64,000 nucleotides of DNA from Symbiobacterium terraclitae. GTDB taxonomy: Bacteria; Bacillota; Sulfobacillia; Symbiobacteriales; Symbiobacteriaceae. Position numbers and translations under genes: made by a program. Shown one piece after another: positions 1-7,705 of this stretch. The stretch is taken from contig NZ_JAGGLG010000008.1 in assembly GCF_017874315.1 (NCBI RefSeq), forward strand, positions 1 through 64,000, written 5' to 3'. The notes below the pieces were generated by a model. That model saw nothing but the letters and a program-made list of their open reading frames with translations, was not told the DNA's origin and ran no database searches. Within the stretch, counting starts at the first letter, position 1. The number at the start of each line of letters is the position of its first letter.

Positions 1-80
1 AGACCAGGTAGATAGGCCGGGAGTGGAAGCGGCGTAAGTCGTGGAGCGGACCGGTACTAATCGGCCGAGGGCTTGATTTC
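1..80 (+). rRNA. rrl: 23S rRNA, 3' end (partial)
   Basis: The first 80 bases match the strongly conserved 3' terminus of bacterial 23S rRNA, including the GACCGGTACTAATCGG block near position 50 and the GAGGGCTTGA tail. The body of the gene lies before the window. A 5S gene follows about 50 bases later, as in a normal rrn operon. The exact mature 3' end is approximate. Confidence 0.93.
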
Positions 81-132
81 GCAAGAGCCGATGCGAGTTC
101 ACTGTACAGTTTTGAGGGTGTGACCTCAGAGA

Positions 133-244
<112 letters not shown>

Positions 245-262
245 AGTTTCAGCGGTAAGCGA

Positions 263-291
263 CCCCCTGGCGACGCAGCGTCGCCAGGGGG
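263..291 (+). repeat. perfect hairpin between 5S rRNA and tRNA cluster
   Basis: A perfect 13-bp inverted repeat (263-275 with 279-291) closed by a 3-base loop. No T tract follows, so it is more likely a processing or stabilising hairpin than an intrinsic terminator, or a weak attenuator between rRNA and tRNA genes. Confidence 0.7.
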
Positions 292-366
292 AGCGCAGCC
301 GGGTGACAGGTCCGGTAGGCCTGTACACAAGTCCCGGCTTCACGGGAGCCTGTTTCGCGTGTATAC

Positions 367-440
367 TGGGGATTGGGGTAACGGTAGCCCGCCTGACTCT
401 GGATCAGGTAGTCTAGGTTCGAATCCTAGATCCCCAACCA
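367..440 (+). tRNA. tRNA-Gln (anticodon CTG)
   Basis: The acceptor strands TGGGGAT and ATCCCCA pair, the anticodon loop CTCTGGA gives CTG, and the 3' ACCA is encoded. First tRNA of a twelve-gene cluster that follows the rRNA operon. Confidence 0.93.
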
Positions 441-445
441 ATCCC

Positions 446-521
446 GGCCCCATCGTCTAGAGGCCTAGGACGGCGCCCTCTCACGGCGCAAACAGGGGTT
501 CGAATCCCCTTGGGGTCACCA
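446..521 (+). tRNA. tRNA-Glu (anticodon CTC)
   Basis: The acceptor GGCCCCA pairs with TGGGGTC, the anticodon loop CTCTCAC gives CTC, and the 3' ACCA is encoded. It begins five bases after tRNA-Gln. C34 isoacceptors such as this suit a GC-rich codon usage. Confidence 0.93.
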
Positions 522-532
522 AGGCGTCCGCA

Positions 533-552
533 GGGGGTGCGCCAGCACCCCC
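533..552 (+). repeat. hairpin between tRNA-Glu and tRNA-Leu
   Basis: Perfect 8-bp inverted repeat GGGGGTGC / GCACCCCC with a GCCA loop, without a T tract. One of several hairpins in the longer spacers of this tRNA cluster. Confidence 0.65.
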
Positions 553-580
553 GAGGATCGCCTACCGCAAGCAGGATATT

Positions 581-663
581 GTCGGAGTGGCGGAATTGGC
601 AGACGCGTACGTTTGAGGGGCGTATGGGCAACCGTGCGGGTTCAAGTCCCGCCTCCGACACCA
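581..663 (+). tRNA. tRNA-Leu (anticodon GAG)
   Basis: A class II tRNA with a long variable arm. The acceptor GTCGGAG pairs with CTCCGAC, the anticodon loop TTGAGGG gives GAG, the discriminator is A and CCA is encoded. It decodes CTC and is the predicted effector of the T-box leader at 53070-53363, whose apparent specifier codon is CTC and whose T-box bulge TGGT pairs with a 3' ACCA. Confidence 0.92.
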
Positions 664-670
664 AGAGCGC

Positions 671-700
671 CTCGTGAAGGGGCACCAGCCCCTTCACGAG
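671..700 (+). repeat. hairpin between the two tRNA-Leu genes
   Basis: Perfect 13-bp inverted repeat (671-683 with 688-700) closed by an ACCA loop and lacking a T tract. It is as strong as the hairpin after 5S and occupies most of the spacer, suggesting a transcript-processing role or a partial attenuator. Confidence 0.68.
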
Positions 701-708
701 CGCACAAT

Positions 709-799
709 GCAGATGTGGCGGAATTGGCAGACGCGCACGGCTCAGGACCGTGTCGGGTAACCACTCCCGGTGGGAGTTCGAGTCTCCCCATCTGCACCA
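709..799 (+). tRNA. tRNA-Leu (anticodon CAG)
   Basis: Class II tRNA. The acceptor GCAGATG pairs with CATCTGC, the anticodon loop CTCAGGA gives CAG, and ACCA is encoded. It reads CTG, expected to be a frequent Leu codon in this GC-rich genome. Confidence 0.92.
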
Positions 800-804
800 C
801 AGGC

Positions 805-880
805 GCTGATGTAGCTCAGTAGGTAGAGCACGTCCTTGGTAAGGACGAGGTCACCGGTTCGATCCCGGTCATCAGCTCCA
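805..880 (+). tRNA. tRNA-Thr (anticodon GGT)
   Basis: The acceptor GCTGATG pairs with CATCAGC, the anticodon loop TTGGTAA gives GGT, the discriminator is T and CCA is encoded. Confidence 0.92.
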
Positions 881-883
881 GGC

Positions 884-904
884 GCGGCGGGCCCGGCTCG
901 CCGC
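884..904 (+). repeat. hairpin between tRNA-Thr and tRNA-Arg
   Basis: A 9-bp stem (884-892 with 896-904, one G-T pair) with a 3-base loop, filling the spacer between two tRNA genes. No T tract. Confidence 0.55.
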
Positions 905-913
905 ACAAGAGAT

Positions 914-989
914 GCGCCGGTAGCTCAGTGGATAGAGTACCTGACTACGAATCAGGTGGTCGTAGGTTCGAATCCTGCCCGGCGCGCCA
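914..989 (+). tRNA. tRNA-Arg (anticodon ACG)
   Basis: The acceptor GCGCCGG pairs with CCGGCGC and the anticodon loop CTACGAA gives ACG, the tRNA whose A34 is normally deaminated to inosine by TadA. CCA is encoded. Confidence 0.92.
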
Positions 990-994
990 GGGTT

Positions 995-1070
995 GCGCCC
1001 GTAGCTCAGCGGATAGAGCGCTTGCCTCCGGAGCAAGAGGTCGTAGGTTCGAGTCCTGCCGGGCGCGCCA
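995..1070 (+). tRNA. tRNA-Arg (anticodon CCG)
   Basis: The acceptor GCGCCCG pairs with CGGGCGC, the anticodon loop CTCCGGA gives CCG, and GCCA is encoded. It lies five bases after tRNA-Arg(ACG) and is similar in sequence. Confidence 0.92.
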
Positions 1071-1078
1071 GTTCCCTC

Positions 1079-1154
<76 letters not shown>

Positions 1155-1163
1155 GACAGACAT

Positions 1164-1241
1164 GCAGACCGTAGCTCAGTTGGCTAGAGCGCCAGATTGT
1201 GGCTCTGGAGGTCGCCGGTTCGACCCCGGTCGGTCTGCCCA
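1164..1241 (+). tRNA. tRNA-His (anticodon GTG)
   Basis: The acceptor has the extra G at position -1 typical of tRNA-His (GCAGACCG pairs with CGGTCTGC over 8 bp). The anticodon loop TTGTGGC gives GTG. CCA is encoded. Confidence 0.93.
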
Positions 1242-1244
1242 TAC

Positions 1245-1320
<76 letters not shown>

Positions 1321-1327
1321 GGTTCCT

Positions 1328-1404
1328 CGGGCTGTGGCGCAGCTTGGTAGCGCGCTTCCTTGGGGTGGAAGAGGTCGTGGGTTCAAATCCCGCCAGCCCG
1401 ACCA
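1328..1404 (+). tRNA. tRNA-Pro (anticodon GGG)
   Basis: The acceptor CGGGCTG pairs with CAGCCCG, the anticodon loop TTGGGGT gives GGG, and ACCA is encoded. Confidence 0.92.
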
Positions 1405-1407
1405 ATT

Positions 1408-1524
<117 letters not shown>

Positions 1525-1527
1525 GGG

Positions 1528-1748
1528 GGGCCCGACAGCCCTTTGCGGAGCAAAGGGCGAGAGGGCCGACCATTCAAGGGCCGTGAGGACGTGCTTCCGC
1601 AGTCTGGGACTACACTGGCCCGACAGCCCTTTGCGCAGCAAAGGGCGAGAGGGCCGACCAACAACACCTGAGCCATCCCGTGCATGCCTGCTTTCGTTTT
1701 GGGGGGCCCGACAGCCCTTTGCGCAGCAAAGGGCGAGAGAGCCGACCA
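1528..1748 (+). repeat. three copies of a ~45-bp hairpin repeat in the tRNA trailer
   Basis: Three near-identical copies lie at 1528-1572, 1617-1660 and 1702-1748. Each begins with GGCCCGACAG, holds a hairpin GCCCTTTGC / GCAAAGGGC and ends with GGCCGACCA. Part of the preceding hairpin arm (about 1506-1530) is repeated at 1682-1706, so copies 1 and 3 share a longer unit about 176 bp apart. No convincing coding sequence is present in 1485-1949; this repeat family is the main content of that gap. Confidence 0.75.
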
Positions 1749-1765
1749 CATCCAGAACTGATGAG

Positions 1766-1790
1766 AGACGTGCAACGGCACGTCTTCTTG
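1766..1790 (+). terminator. intrinsic terminator candidate
   Basis: An 8-bp stem AGACGTGC / GCACGTCT with a tight AACG loop is followed by TCTTG. It lies after the trailer repeats and before the next gene, so it could end read-through from the rRNA-tRNA operon. The T tract is short. Confidence 0.5.
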
Positions 1791-1902
1791 CATGTCCGCA
1801 CGCCCCCATGCGGCGGGGGCGCGGGCGGTGTTCTTCGGCTATGCAGCGGCCGGATACGGCCATGACGATTTCCGAGCAGGAATCCGGCGCGCGGCCGAGC
1901 AA

Positions 1903-1921
1903 TACTTTACACTGCAAAGTA
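1903..1921. promoter_or_regulatory. dyad operator candidate upstream of the MFS gene
   Basis: TACTTT and AAAGTA are separated by seven bases (ACACTGC), an AT-rich dyad in a GC-rich intergenic region 28 bases before the MFS start codon. The size and position fit a dimeric repressor site of the TetR or MarR type, common for drug-exporter genes. No regulator gene is adjacent. Confidence 0.4.
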
Positions 1922-1949
1922 ACCCGGGGACCGGGTGGAGGTTTACGCG

Positions 1950-3170
1950 ATGAGTACTGACCACGGCGTACTGGCACTGATGCGCCACCGCAACTACATG
2001 CTCTACTGGTTCGGCTTCCTCATCTCCAACGCCGGCGCGTGGATTCAGTCGGTGGCCCAGGGGTGGCTGGTCTACGAGATCTCGGACAGCGCCGCCTGGC
2101 TGGGTACCGTGGGCTTCGTGCGGGCGTTCCCGCTGATCCTCCTCTCGCTGATCGGGGGCACCGTGGCAGACCGCTTCCCGAAGCGCCGCATCCTCTACAT
2201 CACCCAGTCGGTGCAGCTGCTGAGCGCGTTCATCCTCGGCACGCTGACGCTGCTCGGCCACATCCAGGTCTGGCACGTCGTGCTGCTCTCCGCCGTCTCG
2301 GCAGCGGCGCAGGCCTTCGACCAGCCCACCCGCCACGCGCTCGTGCCGCAGCTCGTGCCCAGGTCCATCCTGCACTCCGCCATCTCGTTCAACTCCATCG
2401 CCTTCAACGGCGCCGCGCTCTTCGGACCGTCGCTCACGGGCGTGCTGGTGCCGCTCATCGGCTTCGCCGGCTGCTTCTACGTCAACGCCGCCAGCTTCGT
2501 TGCCGTGTTCATCGCCCTGGCGCTGATGGACTTCCCGCCGCACCGGCCGGGCGAGCGGAAGCAGTCCATGCTCCAGGACCTGCGGGAAGGGCTCGCCTTC
2601 ATCCGCCACAGCCCGATCATCCTGGCGCTGATCTCCATGGCGGCGGTGACCTCGTTCTTCGCCCGGCCGTACCAGCAGTTTATCACGGTCTTCGCCAAGG
2701 ACGTGGTGCACGGGGACGTGGGCATCGCCGGACTGATGCAGGCGGCCCCCGCGCTGGGCACCGTCATCTTCATGCTGGCCATCGTGTCGGCGCCGGACAT
2801 CCAGTGGAAGGGCAAGATGCTGCTGGGTTCGGGCGTGCTCTTCAGCCTGGCGCTCGTCGCCTTCAGCTGGTCGTCCAACCTGTACCTCTCGCTGGCCCTG
2901 CTGGTCATCGTCGGCGGGTGTGCCATGACCTGGCAGACCACGCTGAACACCCTGCTGCAGACCAACGTCGACGACCGCATGCGCGGCCGCGTCATGTCGG
3001 CCTACACCATGACGGCGCTGGCGATGATGCCGCTGGGCCAGGGGCCGCTGGGCGTGGCCGTGGACTACCTGGGCCCGTCGCTGGCGGTCACCCTCGGTGC
3101 CCTGATCTCGCTGGCCTGGCTCGTCTACATGGGGATCCTGCGGGTGCGGGAGATCCGCGCGCTGCCGTAG
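1950..3170 (+). CDS. MFS transporter, exporter type
   Basis: A 406-residue integral membrane protein of the major facilitator superfamily, about the usual length for 12 helices. The N-terminal region (MRHRNYMLYWFGFLISNAG) and the loop TVADRFPKRRI between helices 2 and 3 resemble the EntS / MFS_3 branch, which exports siderophores or drugs by proton antiport. Substrate cannot be read from sequence. The ATG at 1950 is chosen because GGTGGAGGT lies nine bases upstream; a GTG at 1935 is in frame but sits inside that ribosome binding site. The gene stands alone, with a dyad (1903-1921) upstream that may bind a repressor. Confidence 0.85.
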   Translation: MSTDHGVLALMRHRNYMLYWFGFLISNAGAWIQSVAQGWLVYEISDSAAWLGTVGFVRAFPLILLSLIGGTVADRFPKRRILYITQSVQLLSAFILGTLTLLGHIQVWHVVLLSAVSAAAQAFDQPTRHALVPQLVPRSILHSAISFNSIAFNGAALFGPSLTGVLVPLIGFAGCFYVNAASFVAVFIALALMDFPPHRPGERKQSMLQDLREGLAFIRHSPIILALISMAAVTSFFARPYQQFITVFAKDVVHGDVGIAGLMQAAPALGTVIFMLAIVSAPDIQWKGKMLLGSGVLFSLALVAFSWSSNLYLSLALLVIVGGCAMTWQTTLNTLLQTNVDDRMRGRVMSAYTMTALAMMPLGQGPLGVAVDYLGPSLAVTLGALISLAWLVYMGILRVREIRALP

Positions 3171-3225
3171 CCGCGATGACGAATGGTGCTTTGTGCCTGC
3201 AGGAAGGATGGCAGCCGTCAGGGAA

Positions 3226-3241
3226 TATTCATTCTTGAATA
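3226..3241. promoter_or_regulatory. TATTCA-N4-TGAATA dyad before rocA
   Basis: A perfect 6-bp dyad TATTCA / TGAATA with a TTCT spacer lies 25 bases before the P5C dehydrogenase start. It uses the same half-site bases as arginine-repressor (AhrC/ArgR) boxes, but those are normally TGAAT-N4-ATTCA, the inverse order. It is therefore only a candidate operator for arginine or proline control. Confidence 0.35.
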
Positions 3242-3265
3242 CCCCGCGAAGGAGGTTGCCGCTGG

Positions 3266-4828
3266 ATGGCTGTCGTACCGTTCAGGAATGAGCCGCTGAC
3301 CGATTTCTCCCGTCCCGAGAATCGCGATGCCTTCCGCCAGGCCCTGGAACTGGTGCAGAGCCGCTTCGGGCGCGAGTACCCGCTCGTGATCGGCGGGGAG
3401 CGGATCATGACCAAGGACCGCATCGTCTCCACCAACCCCGCCAAGCCCGATGAGGTCGTGGGTTACGTCGGCAAGGCTGACCGTGAGCTGGCCGACAAGG
3501 CCATGGCCGCGGCGCTCGCCGCCTTCGAGGAGTGGAGCCACGTCAACCCCAAGGCCCGGGCGCGGATCCTCCTGAAGGCCGCCGCCATCATGCGCCGCCG
3601 CAAGCACGAGTTCTCGGCGACCATGGTGGTGGAGATCGGCAAGAACTGGGCCGAGGCGGACGCCGACACGGCCGAGGCCATCGACTTCCTCGAGTACTAC
3701 GCCCGGGAGATGTACCGGCTCTCCGAGCCGCACGAGCTCACCCGCATCCCCGGCGAGGACAACGAGCTCTACTACATCCCGCTGGGCGTGGGCCTGATCA
3801 TCCCGCCGTGGAACTTCCCGTGCGCGATCATGGTCGGCATGACCTCGGCGGCGATCGTGACGGGCAACACCGTCATCCTGAAGCCGGCGTCCATCACACC
3901 CGTCATCGCCGGGCTGTTCGTCGAGGTGATGGAGGAGGCCGGCCTGCCGCCCGGCGTGCTCAACTTCCTGCCCGGCCCCGGCGGCTCGGTGGGCGACTAC
4001 CTCGTCGCGCACCCGAAGACCCGCTTCATCTCCTTCACCGGCTCCAAGGAGGTCGGCCTCCGGATCAACGAGGTGGCCGCCAGGACGGCCCCCGGCCAGG
4101 TCTGGATCAAGCGGGTCATCGCCGAGATGGGCGGCAAGGACGCCATCGTCGTCGACAAGGACTGCGACCTGGATGAGGCCGCGGCCGGCATCGTCACTTC
4201 GGCCTTCGGCTTCCAGGGCCAGAAGTGCTCGGCCTGCTCCCGGGCGATCATCCACGAGGACGTCTACGAGCCGATGATCGACCTGATCGTCGAGAAGACC
4301 AAGGCCCTGCTGCAGGGCGATCCGCGCAACCCGGACGTCCACCAGGGACCCGTGGCTGACAAGAACGCCTACGAGTCGATCCTGCGCTACATCGAGATCG
4401 GCAGGGGCGAGGGCCGGCTGCTGCTGGGCGGCGGCCCATCGGCGCTGGCGAAGGAGACGGGCGGCTACTTCATCGAGCCGACGGTCATCGCCGACGTGGA
4501 CACCAAGGCCCGCATCGCCCAGGAGGAGATCTTCGGGCCGGTCCTGGCCGTCATCAAGGCCAAGGACTTCAAGGACGCCATCCGCATCGCCAACGACACC
4601 GAGTTCGGCCTCACCGGCTCGGTCTACTCCCGCAACCGGGCCAACCTGGAGTATGCCCGCCGCCACTTCTTCGTGGGCAACCTCTACCTGAACCGGAAGT
4701 CCACCGGTGCCCTGGTCGGCGTCCACCCGTTCGGGGGGTTCAACATGAGCGGCACCGATTCCAAGGCCGGCGGCCCGGACTACCTGCTGCTCTTCACCCA
4801 GCCGAAGGCGGTCAGCGAGAAGCTGTAG
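3266..4828 (+). CDS. rocA: L-glutamate gamma-semialdehyde (1-pyrroline-5-carboxylate) dehydrogenase
   Basis: A 520-residue NAD-dependent aldehyde dehydrogenase that oxidises glutamate gamma-semialdehyde, in equilibrium with P5C, to glutamate; this is the last step of proline and arginine catabolism in the cytoplasm. The length and N-terminus ([18 protein letters not shown]) match the RocA/PruA group. The general base Glu lies in [11 protein letters not shown] and the catalytic Cys in [12 protein letters not shown]. The C-terminal [14 protein letters not shown] segment is typical of P5C dehydrogenase. AAGGAGG precedes the ATG by a normal spacing. The gene is monocistronic, flanked by a dyad upstream (3226-3241) and a terminator downstream (4878-4903). 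Confidence 0.95.
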   Translation: MAVVPFRNEPLTDFSRPENRDAFRQALELVQSRFGREYPLVIGGERIMTKDRIVSTNPAKPDEVVGYVGKADRELADKAMAAALAAFEEWSHVNPKARARILLKAAAIMRRRKHEFSATMVVEIGKNWAEADADTAEAIDFLEYYAREMYRLSEPHELTRIPGEDNELYYIPLGVGLIIPPWNFPCAIMVGMTSAAIVTGNTVILKPASITPVIAGLFVEVMEEAGLPPGVLNFLPGPGGSVGDYLVAHPKTRFISFTGSKEVGLRINEVAARTAPGQVWIKRVIAEMGGKDAIVVDKDCDLDEAAAGIVTSAFGFQGQKCSACSRAIIHEDVYEPMIDLIVEKTKALLQGDPRNPDVHQGPVADKNAYESILRYIEIGRGEGRLLLGGGPSALAKETGGYFIEPTVIADVDTKARIAQEEIFGPVLAVIKAKDFKDAIRIANDTEFGLTGSVYSRNRANLEYARRHFFVGNLYLNRKSTGALVGVHPFGGFNMSGTDSKAGGPDYLLLFTQPKAVSEKL

Positions 4829-4877
4829 CGCTCTGGCGGCGGCCGGGCGATCGAGTTGGCTGTACCGGTAGGAACTT

Positions 4878-4903
4878 GGGGAGGCGACGTCCGCCTCCCC
4901 TTT
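4878..4903 (+). terminator. intrinsic terminator after rocA
   Basis: GGGGAGGCG and CGCCTCCCC form a 9-bp GC-rich stem with a 5-base loop, followed by TTT. It lies 50 bases after the rocA stop. Confidence 0.75.
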
Positions 4904-4965
4904 CCAATGGCTGCCTTCTTGGGTATCCTTTTTAGACGACTAGCGTGTCGCCAGGAGGGGTCCCG

Positions 4966-6924
4966 TTGCAGATTCGCTGGACGAAGCTCCCGTTCACCGC
5001 CCACAACGAGGCCGAGTACCGGAAGGGGCTGAACGACTGGCTGGGACACGTCTTCTACGACCTGCTGCCGGAGCACGGCTTCGAGGTGCGGGAGGAGCAG
5101 ATCTACACCGCCTTCCGGATCGCCCGCGCGCTGACCGAGGGCGCCACGCTGCTGGCCGAGGCCGGCCCCGGCACCGGCAAGACTTTCGCCTACCTGCTGC
5201 CGGCGGTCTGCCACGCCCGGATGCGGGGCGCCCCGGTGGTGGTGGCCAGCGCGTCCGGCGTGCTGAAGGCGCAGCTGACGGGCCCGGACGGCGACATCCA
5301 CACGCTCTCCCGCCTGCTGGGCCTCGACATCGACGTGCGGGTGGCCGGCGACCCCGCCGACTACGTCTGCGAGCTGAAGGTGGAGACGGCCGACCTCTCC
5401 GTCGACCGCGAGCCCGAGGGCTGGCACGAACTGGTCGACTGGGCCCGGCGCACGGCCACCGGCGCACGCTCGGAGGTGCCCGGGGTCGACGACGAGCTCT
5501 GGGAGCTGGTGGGCTGGGACCCGTCGCTCAGCTGCGACACCTGCCCGCGCCGCGGCCACTGCCTGATGATGGCCGCGCGGCGCCACCACCGGGAGGCGGC
5601 GGACCTGGTGGTCTGCGACCACCGGCTCTTCGCCCAGGACCTGCTCACCCGGAACGACCTGCTGGAGGGCGGTCTGGTGCCGGTCCTGCCCGCCTACTCC
5701 GCCGTGATCTTCGACGAGGGCCACTACCTGCCCGAGACGTGGCAGCGGCTCCAGGGCTGGTCGCTCAGCGCCGACCGGCTCCGCCGGACGCTCGGGCGGC
5801 TGGAGGCCTGGCAGGCCCGGGAGCAGATGGCCTGGCGGCTGGAGGCCGCGCTGCGCGCCGCGGAGAACTTCATGCGCGGCATGGACGCCCACACCCGCCC
5901 CGGCGAGGGCAAGCGCGACGTGGACCGCTCGGACCTGCTCCTCAAGGCCGCGGCCCGGCTGGACAGGGCCCTGGACGACCTGCAGACCGAGCTGGTCACC
6001 GAGGAGGCCATGAGCGAGGGGCAGACGGCCGAGACCGAGCTCAACGCCTACCAGGCGCGCATCGACGAGATCCGGGCCGCGCTGCGGCTCTTCCGCCAGC
6101 CGGCGTCTGTGGTTTGGCGGGAGGGCGACGAGCTCTGGGTGGTCCCCCAGCGGCCGAAGCCGCTCTTCGGCGGCCAGCACCTGAAGCCGGGCACGCCCGT
6201 CGTCTTCTCCTCGGCCACCCTGGAGCCGGCCTACCAGGCCCGGGTGCTGGGGCTCACCAAGTTCGACCAGATGCAGGTGGGCGTGCCCTTCGACCTGGGC
6301 CGGCAGGCGCTGGTCTACCTGCCGGCGGGTGGTGCAGGCGCCGGGGAAGGTACCGCCGGGGAGGAGGCACTGATCGACGAGGCGGTGCGGGTGCTGCACG
6401 CCACCGACGGCCGGGCGCTGATCCTGCTGCGGTCCCTGGCCGAGGTCGGCCGCTGGCGGCGGGCGCTGACCGCCCGGAACCTGCCCTGGCCGGTGCTCTA
6501 CGAGGGTGAGGGCGACCGCGGGGCGCAGCTGGTGCGCTTCCGGACGGAGGTGCACTCGGTGCTGGTCGGGGCCAGCTTCTGGGAAGGGGTGGACGTGCCC
6601 GGGGAGTCGCTCTCCTGCGTCATCATCCCCCACCTGCCCTTCCCGGAGCACGACCCGCTCATCCGGGAGCGGCGGGCCCAGGCGCAGGCGGCCGGCGATG
6701 ACCCCTTCCGGGCCGTGGACCTGCCCGAGATGCTGATCAAGCTGAAGCAGGGCGTCGGCCGGCTGATCCGCACCGCCGCGGACCGGGGCGTCATCGCCCT
6801 GCTGGACCGCTCCCACGCGGGCACCGACTGGGAGGAGGCCGTCGAGGCGGCCTGCCCCGAGGACGCCAGGCGCGTCTCGGACCTGGCGGCGGTGAGGGCG
6901 TTCCTCGCCGGCGGGGAGGCGTGA
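4966..6924 (+). CDS. DinG/XPD-type ATP-dependent DNA helicase
   Basis: A 652-residue superfamily 2 helicase of the DinG/YpvA group (no exonuclease domain), similar in length to B. subtilis YpvA. Walker A is AGPGTGKT (about residue 64), and the DEAH-like box is VIFDEGHYLPE. Cys residues around 130-195 (VCEL, SCDTCPRRGHC) fit the four-Cys iron-sulphur cluster domain of XPD/DinG helicases, which unwind 5' to 3' and resolve R-loops or G4 structures. The C-terminal motif KLKQGVGRLIR is motif VI. The TTG at 4966 is preferred over an in-frame GTG at 4945 because AGGAGGGG lies five bases before it. It stands between a terminator and an oppositely oriented gene. Confidence 0.88.
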   Translation: MQIRWTKLPFTAHNEAEYRKGLNDWLGHVFYDLLPEHGFEVREEQIYTAFRIARALTEGATLLAEAGPGTGKTFAYLLPAVCHARMRGAPVVVASASGVLKAQLTGPDGDIHTLSRLLGLDIDVRVAGDPADYVCELKVETADLSVDREPEGWHELVDWARRTATGARSEVPGVDDELWELVGWDPSLSCDTCPRRGHCLMMAARRHHREAADLVVCDHRLFAQDLLTRNDLLEGGLVPVLPAYSAVIFDEGHYLPETWQRLQGWSLSADRLRRTLGRLEAWQAREQMAWRLEAALRAAENFMRGMDAHTRPGEGKRDVDRSDLLLKAAARLDRALDDLQTELVTEEAMSEGQTAETELNAYQARIDEIRAALRLFRQPASVVWREGDELWVVPQRPKPLFGGQHLKPGTPVVFSSATLEPAYQARVLGLTKFDQMQVGVPFDLGRQALVYLPAGGAGAGEGTAGEEALIDEAVRVLHATDGRALILLRSLAEVGRWRRALTARNLPWPVLYEGEGDRGAQLVRFRTEVHSVLVGASFWEGVDVPGESLSCVIIPHLPFPEHDPLIRERRAQAQAAGDDPFRAVDLPEMLIKLKQGVGRLIRTAADRGVIALLDRSHAGTDWEEAVEAACPEDARRVSDLAAVRAFLAGGEA

Positions 6925-6935
6925 GCGCCCAGGGC

Positions 6936-7583
6936 TCACATCAGGCGGAACAGCGACGCCATCTCCTTCATCCGCCGGTCGCCGACCTGGTGACCCCAGT
7001 TCCAGAGCACCAGGTCCACCACCCGGATGCGCTCGCCCACCTCCTCGGCCGTCCGCCGGACGAGGTCGTCGGGCGTGGTCTCCAGGAAGGCCGCCAGGCG
7101 GGGCACGGGGCCGGTCTGCACGACCACGTCCCAGCCCAGGTTGCGGGCGAGGTGGTACCGGCTGGTGGGGCCGACCCAGGGCAGGGTCTGGAGCCACGCC
7201 AGCGCCTCCGGCACGGGGCGCGCCGCCAGGCGGGCCATCTGCCCCGGCTGCTCCGCCAGCGAGTCGGCCATGGCGAGGATCGCGCCGATCTTGCGGGGGT
7301 GCTTGAGGACCGACAGCGCCTCGATCTGCGCATCCCGGGCAGCGGTAGCCACCGCCGCGGGATCCCAGTTGCGGAAGGCCGCGCTGAGTCCCGGCCAGAG
7401 CCGGTCGGTCACGTGGGCGGTCATGCCGCACGAGACCACCACCCAGGCATACTCGGCGAGCAGGTCCCGGTCGGTGCGGTTCTCCGGTCGCTCCCGGCGC
7501 CACTGGTCCAGCAGGCCGTCGGGGTCCGGTTCGGTCGCCCGGAGGTGGTCCAGGGCGTGTTCGTACAGGGCGCGGTGGTTCAT
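6936..7583 (-). CDS. HhH-GPD-fold protein with altered active site
   Basis: A 215-residue protein with a helix-hairpin-helix-like segment LQTLPWVGPTSRYHLARNLG and a following VVVQTGPVPRLAAFL strand-turn-helix, the layout of the HhH-GPD base-excision glycosylases (EndoIII, MutY, AlkA). The Lys of the hairpin and the catalytic Asp expected before the conserved Arg are not seen, and there is no C-terminal four-Cys iron-sulphur motif. It may bind DNA structures without glycosylase activity, or use other residues. The start at 7583 follows CGAGGAGGT. It is convergent with the DinG-like gene, ending 11 bases after it; a helicase-repair neighbourhood is suggestive only. Confidence 0.6.
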   Translation of the reverse strand: MNHRALYEHALDHLRATEPDPDGLLDQWRRERPENRTDRDLLAEYAWVVVSCGMTAHVTDRLWPGLSAAFRNWDPAAVATAARDAQIEALSVLKHPRKIGAILAMADSLAEQPGQMARLAARPVPEALAWLQTLPWVGPTSRYHLARNLGWDVVVQTGPVPRLAAFLETTPDDLVRRTAEEVGERIRVVDLVLWNWGHQVGDRRMKEMASLFRLM

Positions 7584-7705
7584 CGGGATACCTCCTCGTG
7601 TGCGTCGGGAGTCAGGCGCTGCCTTCAGCGGTGCGCAGTGGTGCAGGAGGTCGCGGATTTTACACGAATCCATCTTGCGGGGGAAGGTCAAAGGGGGAGC
7701 TTTGG

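Noticed and set aside
3181-3200. A sigma-54 promoter before rocA, as in Bacillus roc genes
   Set aside because: A TGG-type element is present but the GG to GC spacing is not 10 bases in any alignment.
4780-7503. A 907-codon minus-strand open frame
   Set aside because: It lies antisense to the DinG-like helicase and shows low-complexity Pro/Arg/Gly composition typical of antisense GC-rich frames.
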